A stretch of 64,000 bases of DNA. Source: Selaginella tamariscina (lineage: Eukaryota > Streptophyta > Lycopodiopsida > Selaginellales > Selaginellaceae). The stretch covers positions 201,501-265,500 of the forward strand of contig PUQB01000181.1 of the NCBI GenBank assembly GCA_003024785.1. The letters are read 5' to 3'. A program made the position numbers and the translations under genes. The notes below the pieces were generated by a model. It ran no database searches, was not told the DNA's origin, and was given only the letters and a program-made list of their open reading frames with translations. This document shows positions 35,439-47,475 of this stretch, piece after piece (position 1 is the first letter of the stretch; every line of letters begins with the position of its first letter).

Positions 35439-36460
35439 AAAGGTGCCTAAGGAGAAACAAGGTGGGCTATTAGTACCATTGCCTATTCTAGACATGCAAT
35501 GGGGTAGTATCTATATGGACTTTATCATTTATTTGCCAAGGACACAGTGGCAGAATGAACATGTGTGGGTCATTATGGACAAGTTAACAAAGTTTGTCAA
35601 GTTAATTCCCTTACGGAAGAATGTGAATGCATCAAAGCTGGCTACAATATATTTATAACATCCTATCCATGGATTTTTAAATGATATTGTAAGTGTTCGG
35701 GACTCCAAGTTCACTTTTAACTTTTGAAGAGGTTTTTCTAAGTGTATGAAAGTGAAGCTTAAGTTGTTTAGTGGAGATCATCTTGAAATAAATGGGCAAA
35801 CAGAGAAGGTAAACCAGGTTCTAAAAGATATGCTAAGGTGCACTATTAACCAGAAGGAACACCAATGAGATAAGTATATTTCATTACTCAAGTTTGCTTA
35901 TAATAATAGCCAACACATTGGGATTGGGATGAGTTTTACTATGTTATGTTTAAATAGCATTCCAAAACAACTTTTGAGTTGGGGTTATCAAGTAAGATGG
36001 CTTATGGCAACATGAATGAGGAAGTTAAAAATTTAAGTGTTGAACTTGAAAACATTCAAAGTTTGTGTAAGAAAAACTTACAAACAATTCAAAGCTAAGC
36101 TATTAAGTTTGTTAATGAGCATAGAAGCTTCCGAGAGTTCTAAGTAGGAAATTATGTATATCTTCGAGTGGTATTTGCCACACATGTAAGATAGAACACT
36201 ATTATGGCCTTGTGAAAGGGATGCAATGATAAGTTGTGTATTAGGTATTCATGTCTTTATGAGATTTTAAAGTGTATTAGTAAGGTGACATATCAATTAT
36301 AGCTATTAGAAGGAGTGAAGATGCACCTAGTGTTTCATGTTAGCTAGTTAAAAAGAGTACTCACAGTTAATTCTTTATGGATGTACAAGGCTAACAATAT
36401 ATGACTAGTTGAATAAGTTATACTACCCTTAATAACAAGGACTTGTTAATGGGGGAGGAT
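35439..36460 (+). pseudogene. A2 integrase C-terminal half
   Basis: Resumes exactly after D. 35443-35658 is open: MPKEKQGGLLVPLPILDMQW, the catalytic Asp in GSIYMDFIIYLPRTQ, and IMDKLTKFVKLIPLRKNVNA. Then a decayed core (INGQTE at about 35790-35800, NSQHIGIG near 35915) and the C-terminus MHLVFHVS near 36320. It ends at the polypurine tract GGGGGAGGAT (36451-36460). Confidence 0.8.
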
Positions 36461-36640
36461 TGTTATGTCAAAGACTATTTCCCATCAAAGTATAAGCTAA
36501 AATATTCCATAATACATAGATTTAGAAGAATCTAAAAAGAATATAAATCTGGGGTGGTCTTGTGTGCAGCGGTCCCTAACATGTGAAGTTTGTATATAGT
36601 GGTGCTTGACATATATATAGTCGGCGTTGGATCCACGGCA
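36461..36640 (+). repeat. A2 3' LTR, shortened
   Basis: TGTTATGTCAAAGACTATTTCC onward, with an internal deletion against A1 (the segment from about CCTAAAGGCTATAAGGAC is reduced). It ends near GTTGGATCCACGGCAC, next to the carrier promoter. Confidence 0.7.
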
Positions 36641-37223
36641 CGCTCCTCTGCCTTCGTATGTTTTCTATTTTTAAAACACATGCTATATAATTTAATTTAA
36701 AATATAAGATTACGTATATTACAAATAAATCACTTTGGTACTTTTAATTTAAATATTTTAATTTTAATTTTTATATCAACAGTGGATTTCTCATATATAT
36801 ATGACATTACATTAAAATCACATTGATACTTTTCAATTTAAATATTTTTATTTTTATTTTAATTTCGTTATCAGCATTGGATTTTTCACGATCAAATATA
36901 AATTCCATTACAGATTTAAATAATAATGTTATAAATGATGAATTTAGTGTTGCGATTTTAATATAATTTGGTTTTGTCATAACCTTTGGTCGGTTTTACA
37001 CTTGTTTTCCTTTTTATTTCTCTCTAATAATATAATATAATGATTTATTTATTTATATACACCAAAGTATATTTAAGCTGCAGAAATATTTTAAAGTATC
37101 TTGAGTTTTGTTTTTAAGTATATAATAATTTACTTTTTTTTATTATTATTATTTTAATATTTGAGTCAATCTAGTCTTTTAAGTCAGGGATGTGGAGTTA
37201 CCTGTTCACCACAAAACATTATT
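36641..37223 (+). promoter_or_regulatory. Upstream region of AUX/LAX-like copy 2
   Basis: Homologous to 12274-12865, with small deletions. Contains GCTCCTCTGCCTT, the AAAACACATGCTATA phrase and TATACACCAAAGTATATTTAA. Confidence 0.6.
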
Positions 37224-38820
37224 ATGGATACTGAGAATCACAAGAGAGTCCTTTCAAGAATTTATTCTTAGAATAGTATGGTAAGGAGGTTCTACATTCG
37301 ATGCGTGGCTAGACATTGCAGCAGCTATAATTCAATACATATTTCATATAGTGCTTGTGCGTGCAATCTTCCCGTGTGTAAGATTGCAGGCCGGTACTCC
37401 ACAAGCAAGTGCTCAATTGGGATTACCTTCAGCAATTGTTATACAGCTCTTTCAAGTGCATAATTAATATTTTATATTTAAAACACAAGTTTAATATCAA
37501 GCAGACTAGAAATCGTGACTCATATAATCAGACAATTCAGGTAAATTCTATTTAATTTTGATTTAATTTTTATGACATTTTAAACTTATAGCTTCATGAA
37601 GTCATTGGTGGACTCTTGGGTGGAAGTGGAAAATAATATCATTAATATTCAATCTGGGGTCTCTTTTCTTTATTTCAGCTCTATAAATAGTTGCAAGTAA
37701 TAAATAATAAAATCCTTTGTTATTATTATTATTTTATTAATTACAATTTTGTTTATCTGGTTAACAATGAATTAAATAAAAAGACATGGACTATGGTATT
37801 TGGAGCAGTTTTCTCTCTGTTAATACTTGTTCCAAGTGCACATAACTATAGAGTATGGTCCTTCATTGGCGTGCTTACAACTATTTTTGCTTCTGGATAT
37901 TTAACAATTGCTACTCTTTTCCATGGAAAGGTTGTATTTAATTTATTAATTTATATTTTATGTATAATTTATATATTTTCCTTATTATTTTCCTTATTAT
38001 GTTTATTATACAGATTCCAAATGTGAAACGCACCACCGGTGAAGTAATCTTGATAACTATGTGGAGAACGTATGGCTTGACAAATCTCGGAAGCGCACTC
38101 TCTCTTACACACTCACACACACTGACACACGCACACACATGTGGTGTATACATGTATTATATATTAAAACATACTGCAGGGAGATCATGGATGCAATGTG
38201 AAGACCCCAAGAATATAAAGTGGCATATTTTGGAGGGGCAATATTTATTCTTCCAATGGTCATGGTTCCAACTATTACTATTTTGGAGATGCATTACTCA
38301 CAAAGACAAATGCCATATATTTGCTTCCAGATTCTAAGTTTAGAGACACAACCATAGTTCTCATGCTTATTCACACGGTACACACACGCACGCACGCACG
38401 CGCACACACATACACACAACTAATGTTTTACTTTTGAAGTTTATCAACTTTGGGATGTATGTGTATACAACGTGGGAGAAGATGGTGGGAGTACATGAGT
38501 CACCTAGTTATATAAAGAGAACATTATTTAAGGTTCCAGTGTTTATGGGATTTTGAGTGGCAAGCATTAGCATTTCCATTCTTTAGAACGATTAATAGGG
38601 TGATTAACTCTGATGGCAGTATGGAACTTACATATTATACCATATATGGTTTATAACATTTTTGGTCATGTAAAGAGCAGAAATTAACACATTCTTTATT
38701 AAGGTTGCGATGGGCGGTGGATTTATGATTGTGGACTGTGGCTTAACATCATGGGGCAATATGGATGCATTACTAAAGTTAAAAGGTTTTAAATTGTTTG
38801 TACATTGTTATAATTGTTAA
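37224..38820 (+). pseudogene. AUX1/LAX-like carrier, copy 2 (heavily damaged)
   Basis: All seven exon regions can be found, but broken. Two bases are missing near 37241, shifting exon 1. The exon 1 donor (AAGGTTTG) is deleted near 37325. Exon 2 lost part of LLNTP and the QVAIGIWIQS segment. Exon 3 has a stop (GCTCTATAA, 37680s). Exon 4 (37750-37930; NELNKKTWTMVFGAVFSLLI, SAHNYRVWSFIG) is open and is the best-preserved part. Exon 5 is rearranged: GGTGAAGTAATCTTGATAACTATGTGG near 38036-38062 is the reverse complement of the copy 1/3 order (CATAGTTATCAAGATTACTTCACC), so this part is inverted. Exon 7 carries TGA in the FWV region near 38555 and a deletion near 38725. Clearly non-functional. Confidence 0.85.
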
Positions 38821-40126
38821 TAAACATATTATAATGTTACACCTTGGAGCTTAATTGGGTTTAAGGTCTAAGATTTCACCATTAATATTAATTATTTAAA
38901 TATAATTTTTTTGAAACGTAAATAAATAATATTGACTATTCACTAGATGTGCTAAGAATATTTTATATATATATTCTTAATTAAAATCCATAAGAATTCA
39001 CATTGACCAAACTTTATATTTGCCAAGACCATGGTACAAAAGTTTTATAATAACTTTTTATTTAGAAAAGAAAATATTTCTTTAATTAATGCTCTATTCC
39101 TAATAATTCTCCAAAAGACCCACAAGTTTAATATATATTTAAAATTTTTAATACTTAAAGTGTTACTTCACATATCTCACATAGAATAAATCTATAAATT
39201 AGCTTATTTATAATAAATTTTGTAAGTTAAGTGATATATATATATAAAAAGTCATTAATATTTAATAATTATTTATATAAATTGTTAATAAAATTGCACT
39301 CAAAATTATTGCATAAAAAACAATTTCATGTGATTACAACATTATAAAATAAAAATTAATATTAAATTTCATGTTCTAATGTTATATAAACAGATTTACA
39401 ATAATTAAATTTTATTTTTATATTTGTACTATATATAAATATAATGTGATGCATATACATAAAACTCATTTAAAATTATATAAAATAATAAATTTAAATT
39501 TTAAAAATTAATGACAATGACAAGTATAAACTTATATATTTTGGTATAGATATTTTAATGAAATGAAGATATTTCAATGCAATAATTATTTTTATAATAA
39601 AAAAAATTCATTCATCCTAAAGTTGATATGAAAGTTTAAATAAATCTAATAAATAATTATCTTTAATTATTTCATATTTCTCTCCTGCACAATCAAATCA
39701 TAAATGCATACATCATATACACCTAGCCAAGCCATATGTTAATCCTACAGTTAGTACTTACTAACCATATCAGTGTACAGTATTCATGCATAGACATCTC
39801 ATATTAAATATTGATTAGCTTTGCAAATTATTGACATTACGTCTCTATTTATTATTATGATAATACTTTTCTTAAGTAGTTTAAAATATTTTCTAATTAA
39901 AATTAATACACCAACTTTTAATGGTATTTTTTAAAATATGTAAACTTGATATTATTTTCCTTTTAACGCAATTATATGTACATTTATTCAAAAGTAATAA
40001 AAAGGTTTTACAATTCTTATGTTATATAAAATTAAATAATTAAATTTATTTATAGTAATTAAAAACTATTTAAATAGAAATAATTTTATTATTTAAATTA
40101 ATTACCATATAATTTATTACCTGGTT
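38821..40126. other. AT-rich spacer, unit 2
   Basis: Homologous in patches to 14624-16151 and 51177-52521. No gene seen. Confidence 0.6.
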
Positions 40127-40907
40127 AACTTTTATAAAACTCTCTTTTACATCTTCCTTTTCGAATGATTCAATTGTAATCTTCTCTTTTTTCTGTATTA
40201 AAACAAAAATAAGAATAAGTATGTACATATGTTATACATTTAATAATATCCCATGTTTGATATCGAATATAAACAGATCATTATAGTAAATATATATACT
40301 AAGTATAATTTAGTAATGTGGTGTATGTAACATAAGGTAATCTCTATATTTAATAATATTTACAAATTGATGATGTGGCATTTTCATTCCATTTAGATTA
40401 AAAGTACAGTGCATATGTTAATTAACGATATGTACACACACATATCGTGCATGTCAGTTTACAATTATATATATATATATGTGAACATCTAATTATATTT
40501 GATTAAGGTTTATAAATATTAGCATTATATTAAAGAATTTAGCTAAAAGTATATACCTTTTTCATGGAATGGAATCTTGCCATCTATGACATGTTCATTG
40601 TAATGACCTCCGGACCAACAGTAACTTTGGAGGAAGCATTTCATCTTTGGCCCAATTCTTCCATTTATCACACTTCTCTCAGGTACTATTAAATACAAAA
40701 TTATATTAAATATAAGATATAAAAAATAATAAATTTATTTTAAAATATTTAATTAAATATATGACTTACCTAGTTGAACTTACCAGGATCATAATGTGAA
40801 CCAGCGACCATATGTTTTCCACGTGTCCTCTTCGGTGGCGTAAGATCTCGTATCTTACACTGTAGAAATTATTTCAGTTAATTACATATGTGTGTGACTG
40901 TGTGCAC

Positions 40908-40965
<58 letters not shown>

Positions 40966-41345
40966 CTGTGTGTGTGTGTGTGTGTGTGTGTGAATATATG
41001 TATATACACATATACGTACTAGTACAAATACATACATATACATGTACATACCCCACTGCGGATGATGTTGTCATGATGACCAGCCTCCACATATCTCTTA
41101 ACAGCGTGGTGAATTGAAAACCTCTTTTTCATGTCGGGAATTTGCACTGAACAAAATAAATTGACATTTCAAATCAAAAATGAAATAAAAAACAAAATTA
41201 AGAATTTTAAATAAAAATTAAGCGAGACTTACGTCCGTAAGGAATGTATTGAAGTGAAGTGCAGGCATTGGGGTCGAAGAACTGAGGTGCCACGTGTCAG
41301 AGAAACCTAGCATTTCATTGCTTTCATGGACTCGAAAACAACAAA
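40127..41345 (-). pseudogene. Spliced gene of unknown function, copy 2
   Basis: Best copy for reading exon borders. Minus-strand exons: about 41290-41233 (FFDPNACTSLQYIPYG, donor GTAAGT), 41146-41052 (QIPDMKKRFSIHHAVKRYVE, then AGHHDNIIRSG, donor GTATGT), 40859-40784 (CKIRDLTPPKRTRGKHMVAG, donor GTAAGT), about 40686-40557 (PERSVINGR, then a deletion against copy 3), and about 40198-40127 (KEKITIES.., KESFIKVNQ). Phases fit between blocks (1, 0, 1). Basic, with RxxSIHHxVKRY and PPKRTRGK stretches; no domain recognised. The start and any further exons are not found. The deletion in the fourth block makes it a likely pseudogene. Confidence 0.6.
40905..40993. repeat. (TC)n(TA)n(TG)n microsatellite
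   Basis: About 18 TC, 10 TA and 12 TG units in an intron of the unknown gene. Orthologous to the repeats near 17030 and 53295. Confidence 0.9.
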
Positions 41346-41725
41346 TAATAATATGTGTACATATACATTCACACACACATATGCGTGCGTGCGTGTGTGC
41401 ATTTATACGTATGCATACAAATACACACACTACACACTCACAGTGGATCGTCTCTTATGATGAGCCATTGCCGATCGGCCGATCTACTACCGTCGGGGAA
41501 AACCCAAAGCGTTTCATAGGGTTTTGCCCTTTGACCACGTGGCCCTAACTTCACGTGCCACCTTTTGCAAAATTAGGTTTAATTAATGGCATTTTTCATT
41601 GCACTATTGTGTATTGTAAATTCAAAAAAATGTTACATCATTAATAATAATTATCACTGTAGTTTTACACTAATGATTAATTGAATTAAAAATTATATAT
41701 GTATAAAGCGAGATTATACATATAT
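41346..41725. other. Spacer between unknown gene and A3
   Basis: CA/TG-rich stretch (41365-41440), the palindrome GATCGGCCGATC near 41467, TTTCATAGGGTTTTGCCCTTTG, then AT-rich DNA up to the A 5' LTR. The same order recurs at 53830-54196; in unit 1 it is cut off at 17581 by the C junction. Confidence 0.6.
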
Positions 41726-41900
41726 TGTTATGACCCATAAAATTGACGAATATTCCCTAGAAAGTTATAAGCTAAAATATTCTTTAAAGGCTAGGACAAG
41801 ACTAGAGAGGTGAGAGTAGTTTGTACGTAGTGGTGCCTAATAATTTAGTATAAATAGGTTATAAAACTTATGTAGACATCTTAACTCGGTAATTCAGTTT
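41726..41900 (+). repeat. A3 5' LTR
   Basis: TGTTATGACCCATAAAATTG onward, related to the 3' A LTRs (AAAGTTATAAGCTAAAATAT; GTTTGTACGTAGTGGTGCC). Shortened inside. End and primer-binding site not clear. It starts at the same spacer site as A4 (54197), so the insertion is older than the duplication. Confidence 0.65.
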
Positions 41901-43032
41901 AAGAATTTGAAAGAGTTGTTCAAGTATGCTCACTTGCTAAATGAGGAAGAGAAGGTGTTTAAGGAGAACGAGCAACATAGCAAGAAGTGTGGTAGGAGTA
42001 CCTTTCCAAATCCTCATGAGTACCAGGAGTATAGAGGGAATAACAATCATGCTAGGTCGAAGTCCAAGCTAATAGCCTCTAATTCTTATTGCACCGACAA
42101 CCGGCCTAAGAAGATTGTTAAAGTGTTTGATAGTAAACATTGCCACTTCTGTGGAGAAGTGGGACACTAGAAGGCAAATTGTCCAAGGAGAAACTGGCCC
42201 AAGGACAAAAGTTTTAATGGTGGCAAGGACAAGGAAGCTTCAGGAGATGGAGCATGGAGAGGAGCACGAGGGAGACAATTCTAAACCACGAGGTAAATTT
42301 ATGTCTAGTCTTGCTCGATAGGTAAATTGCATGGCATGAGAAGAGCCAACACACGTGCTATTGTGGTGGAGGGACACATTGGTGGATGTCCAGTGCAATC
42401 CTCTTGGATAGCGGGAGTAACGATAACTTTGAGTGCAAAAGTGCAACTTGCCCATGAAGAATGTGCCTCAATACAAGATTGAGGACTCAACTACTATCAT
42501 GCAAAGTTGGAATGCTTGTGTGGAAGAGTTACAGCTGGAGTTTGGCAAAACCCAGCTGGTAGAGACTTTCTGTTTTATGGAGCTAGTGCGTGTGGATCTC
42601 ATCCTTGAGATGAGCTATTGAAGCATGTGGATCCTGAGATCAAGTGGAGCATCAAGTGAGTGAAGCTTGAGTACAGTGGAAGACACTTGGTAAAACAAAG
42701 TTTAAATCTCCAAATAAGTATATTTATGTTATGTCTTTAAAGAAATATTTTTGTAATAAAGAAGATCAAGTCTTTCTAATGTATATACAAAAGTTAAATT
42801 TTTTTAATATCACCTTAGGCAAAGCTATTGTGAGAGTTATCCTTGAGGAGTTTGCTGACGTCTTCCCTCTCAAATTACCTCATGGCTTACCACCTGCAAA
42901 AGGTGTGGAGCATGAGATTGTGTTGGAACCAGGTACGAAAGCCATTTATTGTAGGCTATTCTGACTGAGCCATGCTAAGGAGTAAAAGGTTAAGAAATAA
43001 GTGATGGAGCTATTAGAATATGGCTTCATACA
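41900..43032 (+). pseudogene. A3 gag zinc knuckle, protease, RT start
   Basis: Gag C-terminus 41907-42170 is open: LFKYAHLLNEEEKVFKENEQ, and the zinc knuckle CHFCGEVGH*KANC at about 42140-42183, with a stop inside. Protease: ILLDSGSNDNF at 42398-42430 (DSG active site), followed by the MKNVPQYKIEDSTTIMQSWN region. RT entry 42840-42962: FADVFPLKLPHGLPPAKGVE, HEIVLEPGTKA. Frameshifts and stops separate the parts. It is interrupted at 43033 by a C solo LTR. Confidence 0.8.
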
Positions 43033-43965
43033 TGTTAAAGTTTTTACCTGGTGCCACAAAGGCGGCTTGCTAAGTGCCAACCATGGAATCCCCTCTCTTG
43101 GAAACCCCACAGAATCTGGTAAAATAACCCGTATTAGGAACCCAAGCCCTAGGAACTCAAACCCCTAACTGACTAAGTCCACGAACGAGACTCACCTTAT
43201 GAATCAGGATACACGGACTAGCCGAGCTTTAGGTGTCGTTCCTAGCTTGGCGTGGTTGAGGCGGCCGGAGCAAGGCCTCAACCATTAATTTTGCGAAACG
43301 TGAACTCAAGCAATGCCTTTGAGCTTGCGAGCAGGTTTTCGGACCAAGGAATCTGACTAACTCCTTGGAAGTGACATGCCCCTATCTCAAAGGCAAGATC
43401 CTATTAACGATAAGGATAGTCTAACCCTAGGGTGGGTTGTACCCCTGTCGTGTGGAAGTTTGGGCGGCACAACGGAGGGTTGCACCTTGATGACACAAGC
43501 TTAGCTTGCACCGGTAGGAGGTTAAGGAGCTCTCTTTTGAACCCAGGAAGCCTCACTACGTATACTCTACCTTATTTATGTGATGGAACCCCCCCCCCTG
43601 TTTACCTAAGTGAGTAAGTGGGCTGGCACGCCCATAGAGAAAATGGTTATCCTAACCTAACCCTAAACCTAACCCCTGGGGTTAGGGCAACCCTAGGTGT
43701 TCCTAATTCTTATTTTGACAAGCTATATTTTGCGAAGAACCCTAACCTGGAATGTCAAAACGGGGGATGGTTCTCTAAATGGAAGTGCTAGCTTCGCCTA
43801 GAGTTTCTTGCAAATACTTAACAACACCCAGTCGGACCATCACTAGATACCCAAGTACACTATGCGGGCCTGTTTCTTCTACATTTAGGGTTCGTCACAT
43901 AATCCAGTAGGTAACAACAGTCAAACCCCAAAGTAAAAGGTCGAGTCATAGTAAAAACTATGACA
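43033..43965 (-). mobile_element. Solo C LTR in A3 RT
   Basis: 933-bp LTR from TGTTAAAGTTTTTACCTGG to AAAAACTATGACA, flanked by perfect ATACA duplications (43028-43032 and 43966-43970). The uninterrupted site is seen in A1 at about 545-560 (CTTCATACAACTGAGC). Confidence 0.92.
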
Positions 43966-45032
43966 ATACAACTGAGCAAGTCTCCATTTGGTGCACCAGT
44001 ATTGGTCGTCAAGAAGAAAGATGTCACCATGAGGATGTACATAAACTGCAAAGCTCTCAACAAACAAACAATGAAGGACAAGATGCCCATGCCACATGTG
44101 GATACTATCATGGATCATCTCGGTGAAGCCAGAGTATTCACCAAAATAGATTTACACAATGGATATCATTAAATTGCTAGAGGCATATATTTACAAAATT
44201 GCTTTCAACACCAACTTTGGGCCAACCACATATTTACAATAAGAATATGAAGGAGCATGTGGAACATTTGAGGAGAGTCCTTTAGTTGTTGCAGGAGAAC
44301 AAGCTTAATGCAAATAAGAATAAATGTGCATTTGCTTAGTGCAAAGTAAAGTATTTGAGTCACATTGTGATGCCAAGTGGAGTTAAGACTGATCCACAAA
44401 AGGTGGTAGTGGTGGAGAAATGACCAGTTCCTAGCAATATACAAGAATTATGGAGTTTCTTAGGCATGGCTGGTTATTACTGTTGATTTGTCAAAAACTA
44501 TGCCAAAAAAACTTCTTCGTCAACTAGGTTGCTAAGGAAAGATGTTCCCTTTGCATGGAGTGCTTCAAAGCATAGCAATTTTCAAGCTTTGAAACAAGCC
44601 TTGATACATGCACCAATTTTATGTTTGTAGATCTCTCTAGGCCTTATGAGGTATCATGTGATGTGAGTGGAGTGGCAATTGGAGCTGTACTTATGCAAGA
44701 GAGGAGACCTATTGCTTTTGATAGTCATACTTTGAATCCTGTAAAAGCAATGGTACTTGACGTATGAATAAGAGCTACTGGCTATTGTTAATGCATTACG
44801 AGTTTGAAAGCACTATCTTATGGTGCAAGTTTCAAGGTGTTTACAAATCACAAGCCTTTAATGTATCTGTTCACACAGAAAGAGTTAAACTCTCGGCAAG
44901 CTCTCTAAATGGTTAAGTTCATGAAGCATCGCACAAGGAAGACTAACATGGTGGCAAATGCTTTGTCATGCGTTAGGAGAGCAATGGTTGAAGAATTCCA
45001 AATACGCTTATGTAATGCATTAACAAGGACGG
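43966..45032 (+). pseudogene. A3 RT and RNase H remnant
   Basis: Same content and the same YxDD deletion as A1: [39 protein letters not shown], then the jump to [15 protein letters not shown]. RNase H follows (DVSGVAIGAVLMQE near 44670; FTNHKPL). The shared deletion and shared stops (FLGMAGYYC*FV) show A1 and A3 are duplicates of one already dead copy. Confidence 0.85.
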
Positions 45033-45614
45033 TGTTGAAAGAAAAATCACCCGAGGACTCATATGTTCGGGACTTAATGGCTTTAGTGATAGCGCATCGT
45101 AGTAGTCCTTACTAATGATCACACACATGAAGAAAATAAAATAAAATAAAAGGAAAACATAAAGATACACTAACTAATTTTATATTTACAAACACAAATA
45201 ATATAATCTATAAATGGTGAGGGTTATGGAAGAAGGTTGACTTGACCTATAAATGGTGGGGGTTTTGGAAGAAGGTTCAGACCATATTGTCCAATTAGAC
45301 CAATCCCAATCCTACGAGCAAATGAGGCTTCGTTTTGCACCACACAAAAATGTGGAGAAAAACAAACCAACTTGACTTTAACTTGGAAATGTGATAAGAA
45401 AGGTGCATGGAAGAAAACAAAAAAATGTGCATGGTCAAAGCAAGCATTAACTATATGCATTAACATAATAATGTTAATTAGTTTGACCATGCAAGAAAAG
45501 ACAGAGAAGGGGAATAATAAAGTGAAATAGAGACATATAAATACGAGTAGAAGATTAGTCCATTACATGCATGCCAGGGGCTACCAAGGTAATGGTCCAA
45601 ATTTTTCTGTGACA
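45033..45614 (-). repeat. B3 3' LTR
   Basis: Matches 1616-2430 with about 230 bp missing, mainly between AATATAATC and TATAAATGGTGAGGG at 45209. Confidence 0.85.
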
Positions 45615-45679
45615 TAAATCCCACCCAAACAACACGCATTGCCACACAATGCAAGTTGTTTGACAATCAATAGCTATTG

Positions 45680-47475
45680 CCGAACATAAAAGCGCTTCAA
45701 CATGTAATCATTAACCCGTGTGCCATGCTGTTCTCCATTCAAGTTTGTTAAAGATATGACCCATTCTTATAAGCCTCCACAATGATGAAAGGTCCATCCC
45801 ATCTTGGTAAGAACTTCTTTAAGAAGGTCTTATCCAATCAACTATCATATCATTAAATCACTCACCTGGAATGATCATTCTCAAATTTTCTTATCGAATT
45901 TTTCTACTGCATTGCCTCCACAAGTTGCAAGGCTTGTCTTTGTGACTCATCCATGCTCAACCTTGCTTACAAGTCCTCACCATCTCCAAACCCATGCCTC
46001 AATGCTAGACCCAAGCTCAGTATCTCCAGCTCAATTGAGAGTATTGTTTTTATACCATAAACTAATTGAAATGGTGTGTACCTGGTAGCAACTTTGTGTG
46101 TTGTCCTGAAAGCCCAAAGTGCTACTGGTAACCACTTGTTCCAATCCTTCTTATGATCCAACGCAAGCTTAGCTAATATATTGCATAACACTTCATTTAT
46201 GAACGTTGTAATTAAAATGGGAATGTCTATAATCCCATTTTCTTACTAATTAGCATTTTTTAATATAAAGAAATAATTTTTAGAATAATAATATGTTTAA
46301 AAAAAGAGTATTCTTTAAAATGTATGTTTAAAATATTAATAATTAATACATAAGTATTAATTAAAGATTTTTTTTATATTCCCATTTTCATATATCATTC
46401 CCATTTTAATTACAACGTTCATATTTGTTCGTTTCACTAGTCCATTGAGGGTAATAATTTGTTGATTATTGTCGTGTGATGGACAATTGAGAAAGAAGAA
46501 GCTCCACCACTTCATTGCAAAAATGAGAATCTTGATATGTTACTATCTCTAATAGACACCCAAACCTAGTGACAGTATTCTGGATGATGAAATTTGTTGC
46601 GATCTCCTTGGTACAAGCTCAAACAGAGATTGCTTCCACCCACCTCTTGAGATAGTTAATACCCACAATAATGTATCTCTTTTGGGAAGAGGCCACTAGC
46701 AAGGGACCAACAAAGTCTATTCCCCACTTCTCGAATGAACATATTGGTAAAATAGGATGCAAAGGTCCCTTGTACAATACTCTTCTTCCAAAAGTCTGAC
46801 AAACCTGGCAAGTCCAACACCACTCTTTAACATCCTTGAAGAGGGCCGGCCAATAATATCCTGCATTGACTATTTTCTTGGAAGTATAGTCGTGTGAAAA
46901 GTGTTCATTACAAAATCCTTCATGACATTGCTTCATGATTTGTTTTCTCTCCTGACGACCCACCGCTCGTCAAAGCACACCATCTCGTCTTATCCTATAA
47001 AGTAACTCATTCATCACCATATAGGGTCGAGATTGTCGCATGATCTTCTTCTTCTTGGTTGTTGTACAACATTCTGAAAACTTCTCATCTATCAAGAAAT
47101 CGTAAACTTCTTGATAATCCTCCATGTCGGGTGAAAAAACACAAACCTCCAAGAGATAATGAAACTTCTCAATGTCACATTGGTCCAACATTTTTGTTAG
47201 ACCCGCTCTTGTGCTCTTCTCATGTTGAAACTCAAAATCATACTTAGCCAAGGTATCCACCTAGAAAACTTCCCTGTGAGCCCAGGCTTGTTGGCAATGT
47301 ACTTAAGTGCTACATTGTTAATGAGGAAAACAAAGTGGTGCCCCACAAATAATGTTTGAATTTTTCCACTACATATATGATTATTGTTGCTTGCTTCTCC
47401 AACAATGGGTAGTTGAGCTCTAGCCCTTGTAATTGTCTTTCTGCATAATAAATAGGAAACAAATATCCGCTTCAT
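45680..47475 (-). pseudogene. B3 integrase and RNase H fragment
   Basis: Integrase: HFSHDYTSKKIVNAGYYWPA and CWTCQVCQTFGRR (46963-46780), Asp in KWGIDFVGPLLVAS, YLKRWVEAISV; the second Asp region near 46545 is frame-broken. C-terminus at 46191-45967: WNKWLPVALWAFRTTHKVAT, TPFQLVYGIKT. RNase H side 47502-47197: ALKYIANKPGLTGKFSRW (counterpart of the 4100s in B1). The MITE sits at 46204-46417. Confidence 0.8.
46204..46417. mobile_element. MITE in B3 integrase
   Basis: 214-bp copy orthologous to 3024-3250. Terminal inverted repeat GTTGTAATTAAAATGGGAA is perfect here at both ends. A small internal hairpin, AAAATGGGA..TCCCATTTT, lies just inside the left end. Confidence 0.85.

Larger units (their letters stand above)
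45033..47475 (-). mobile_element. Element B3, 3' half of B duplicated with A3
   Basis: 3' LTR 45033-45614 (582 bp, with deletions), integrase and RNase H, all minus, inserted at the same A position as B1 after ACGG. The right end breaks at about 47475 inside RNase H/RT (compare 4285) and goes directly into A3 integrase, so the gag side and 5' LTR are deleted. Confidence 0.85.

Noticed and set aside
40874-41117. Overlapping open frames of Ser/Leu and Arg/Glu repeats on both strands
   Set aside because: Produced by the TC/TA/TG microsatellite. No coding evidence.
41460-41480. Palindrome GATCGGCCGATC as a regulatory site
   Set aside because: Present at 41467 and in part at 53940 in a non-coding spacer, but altered in unit 1, with no further support.
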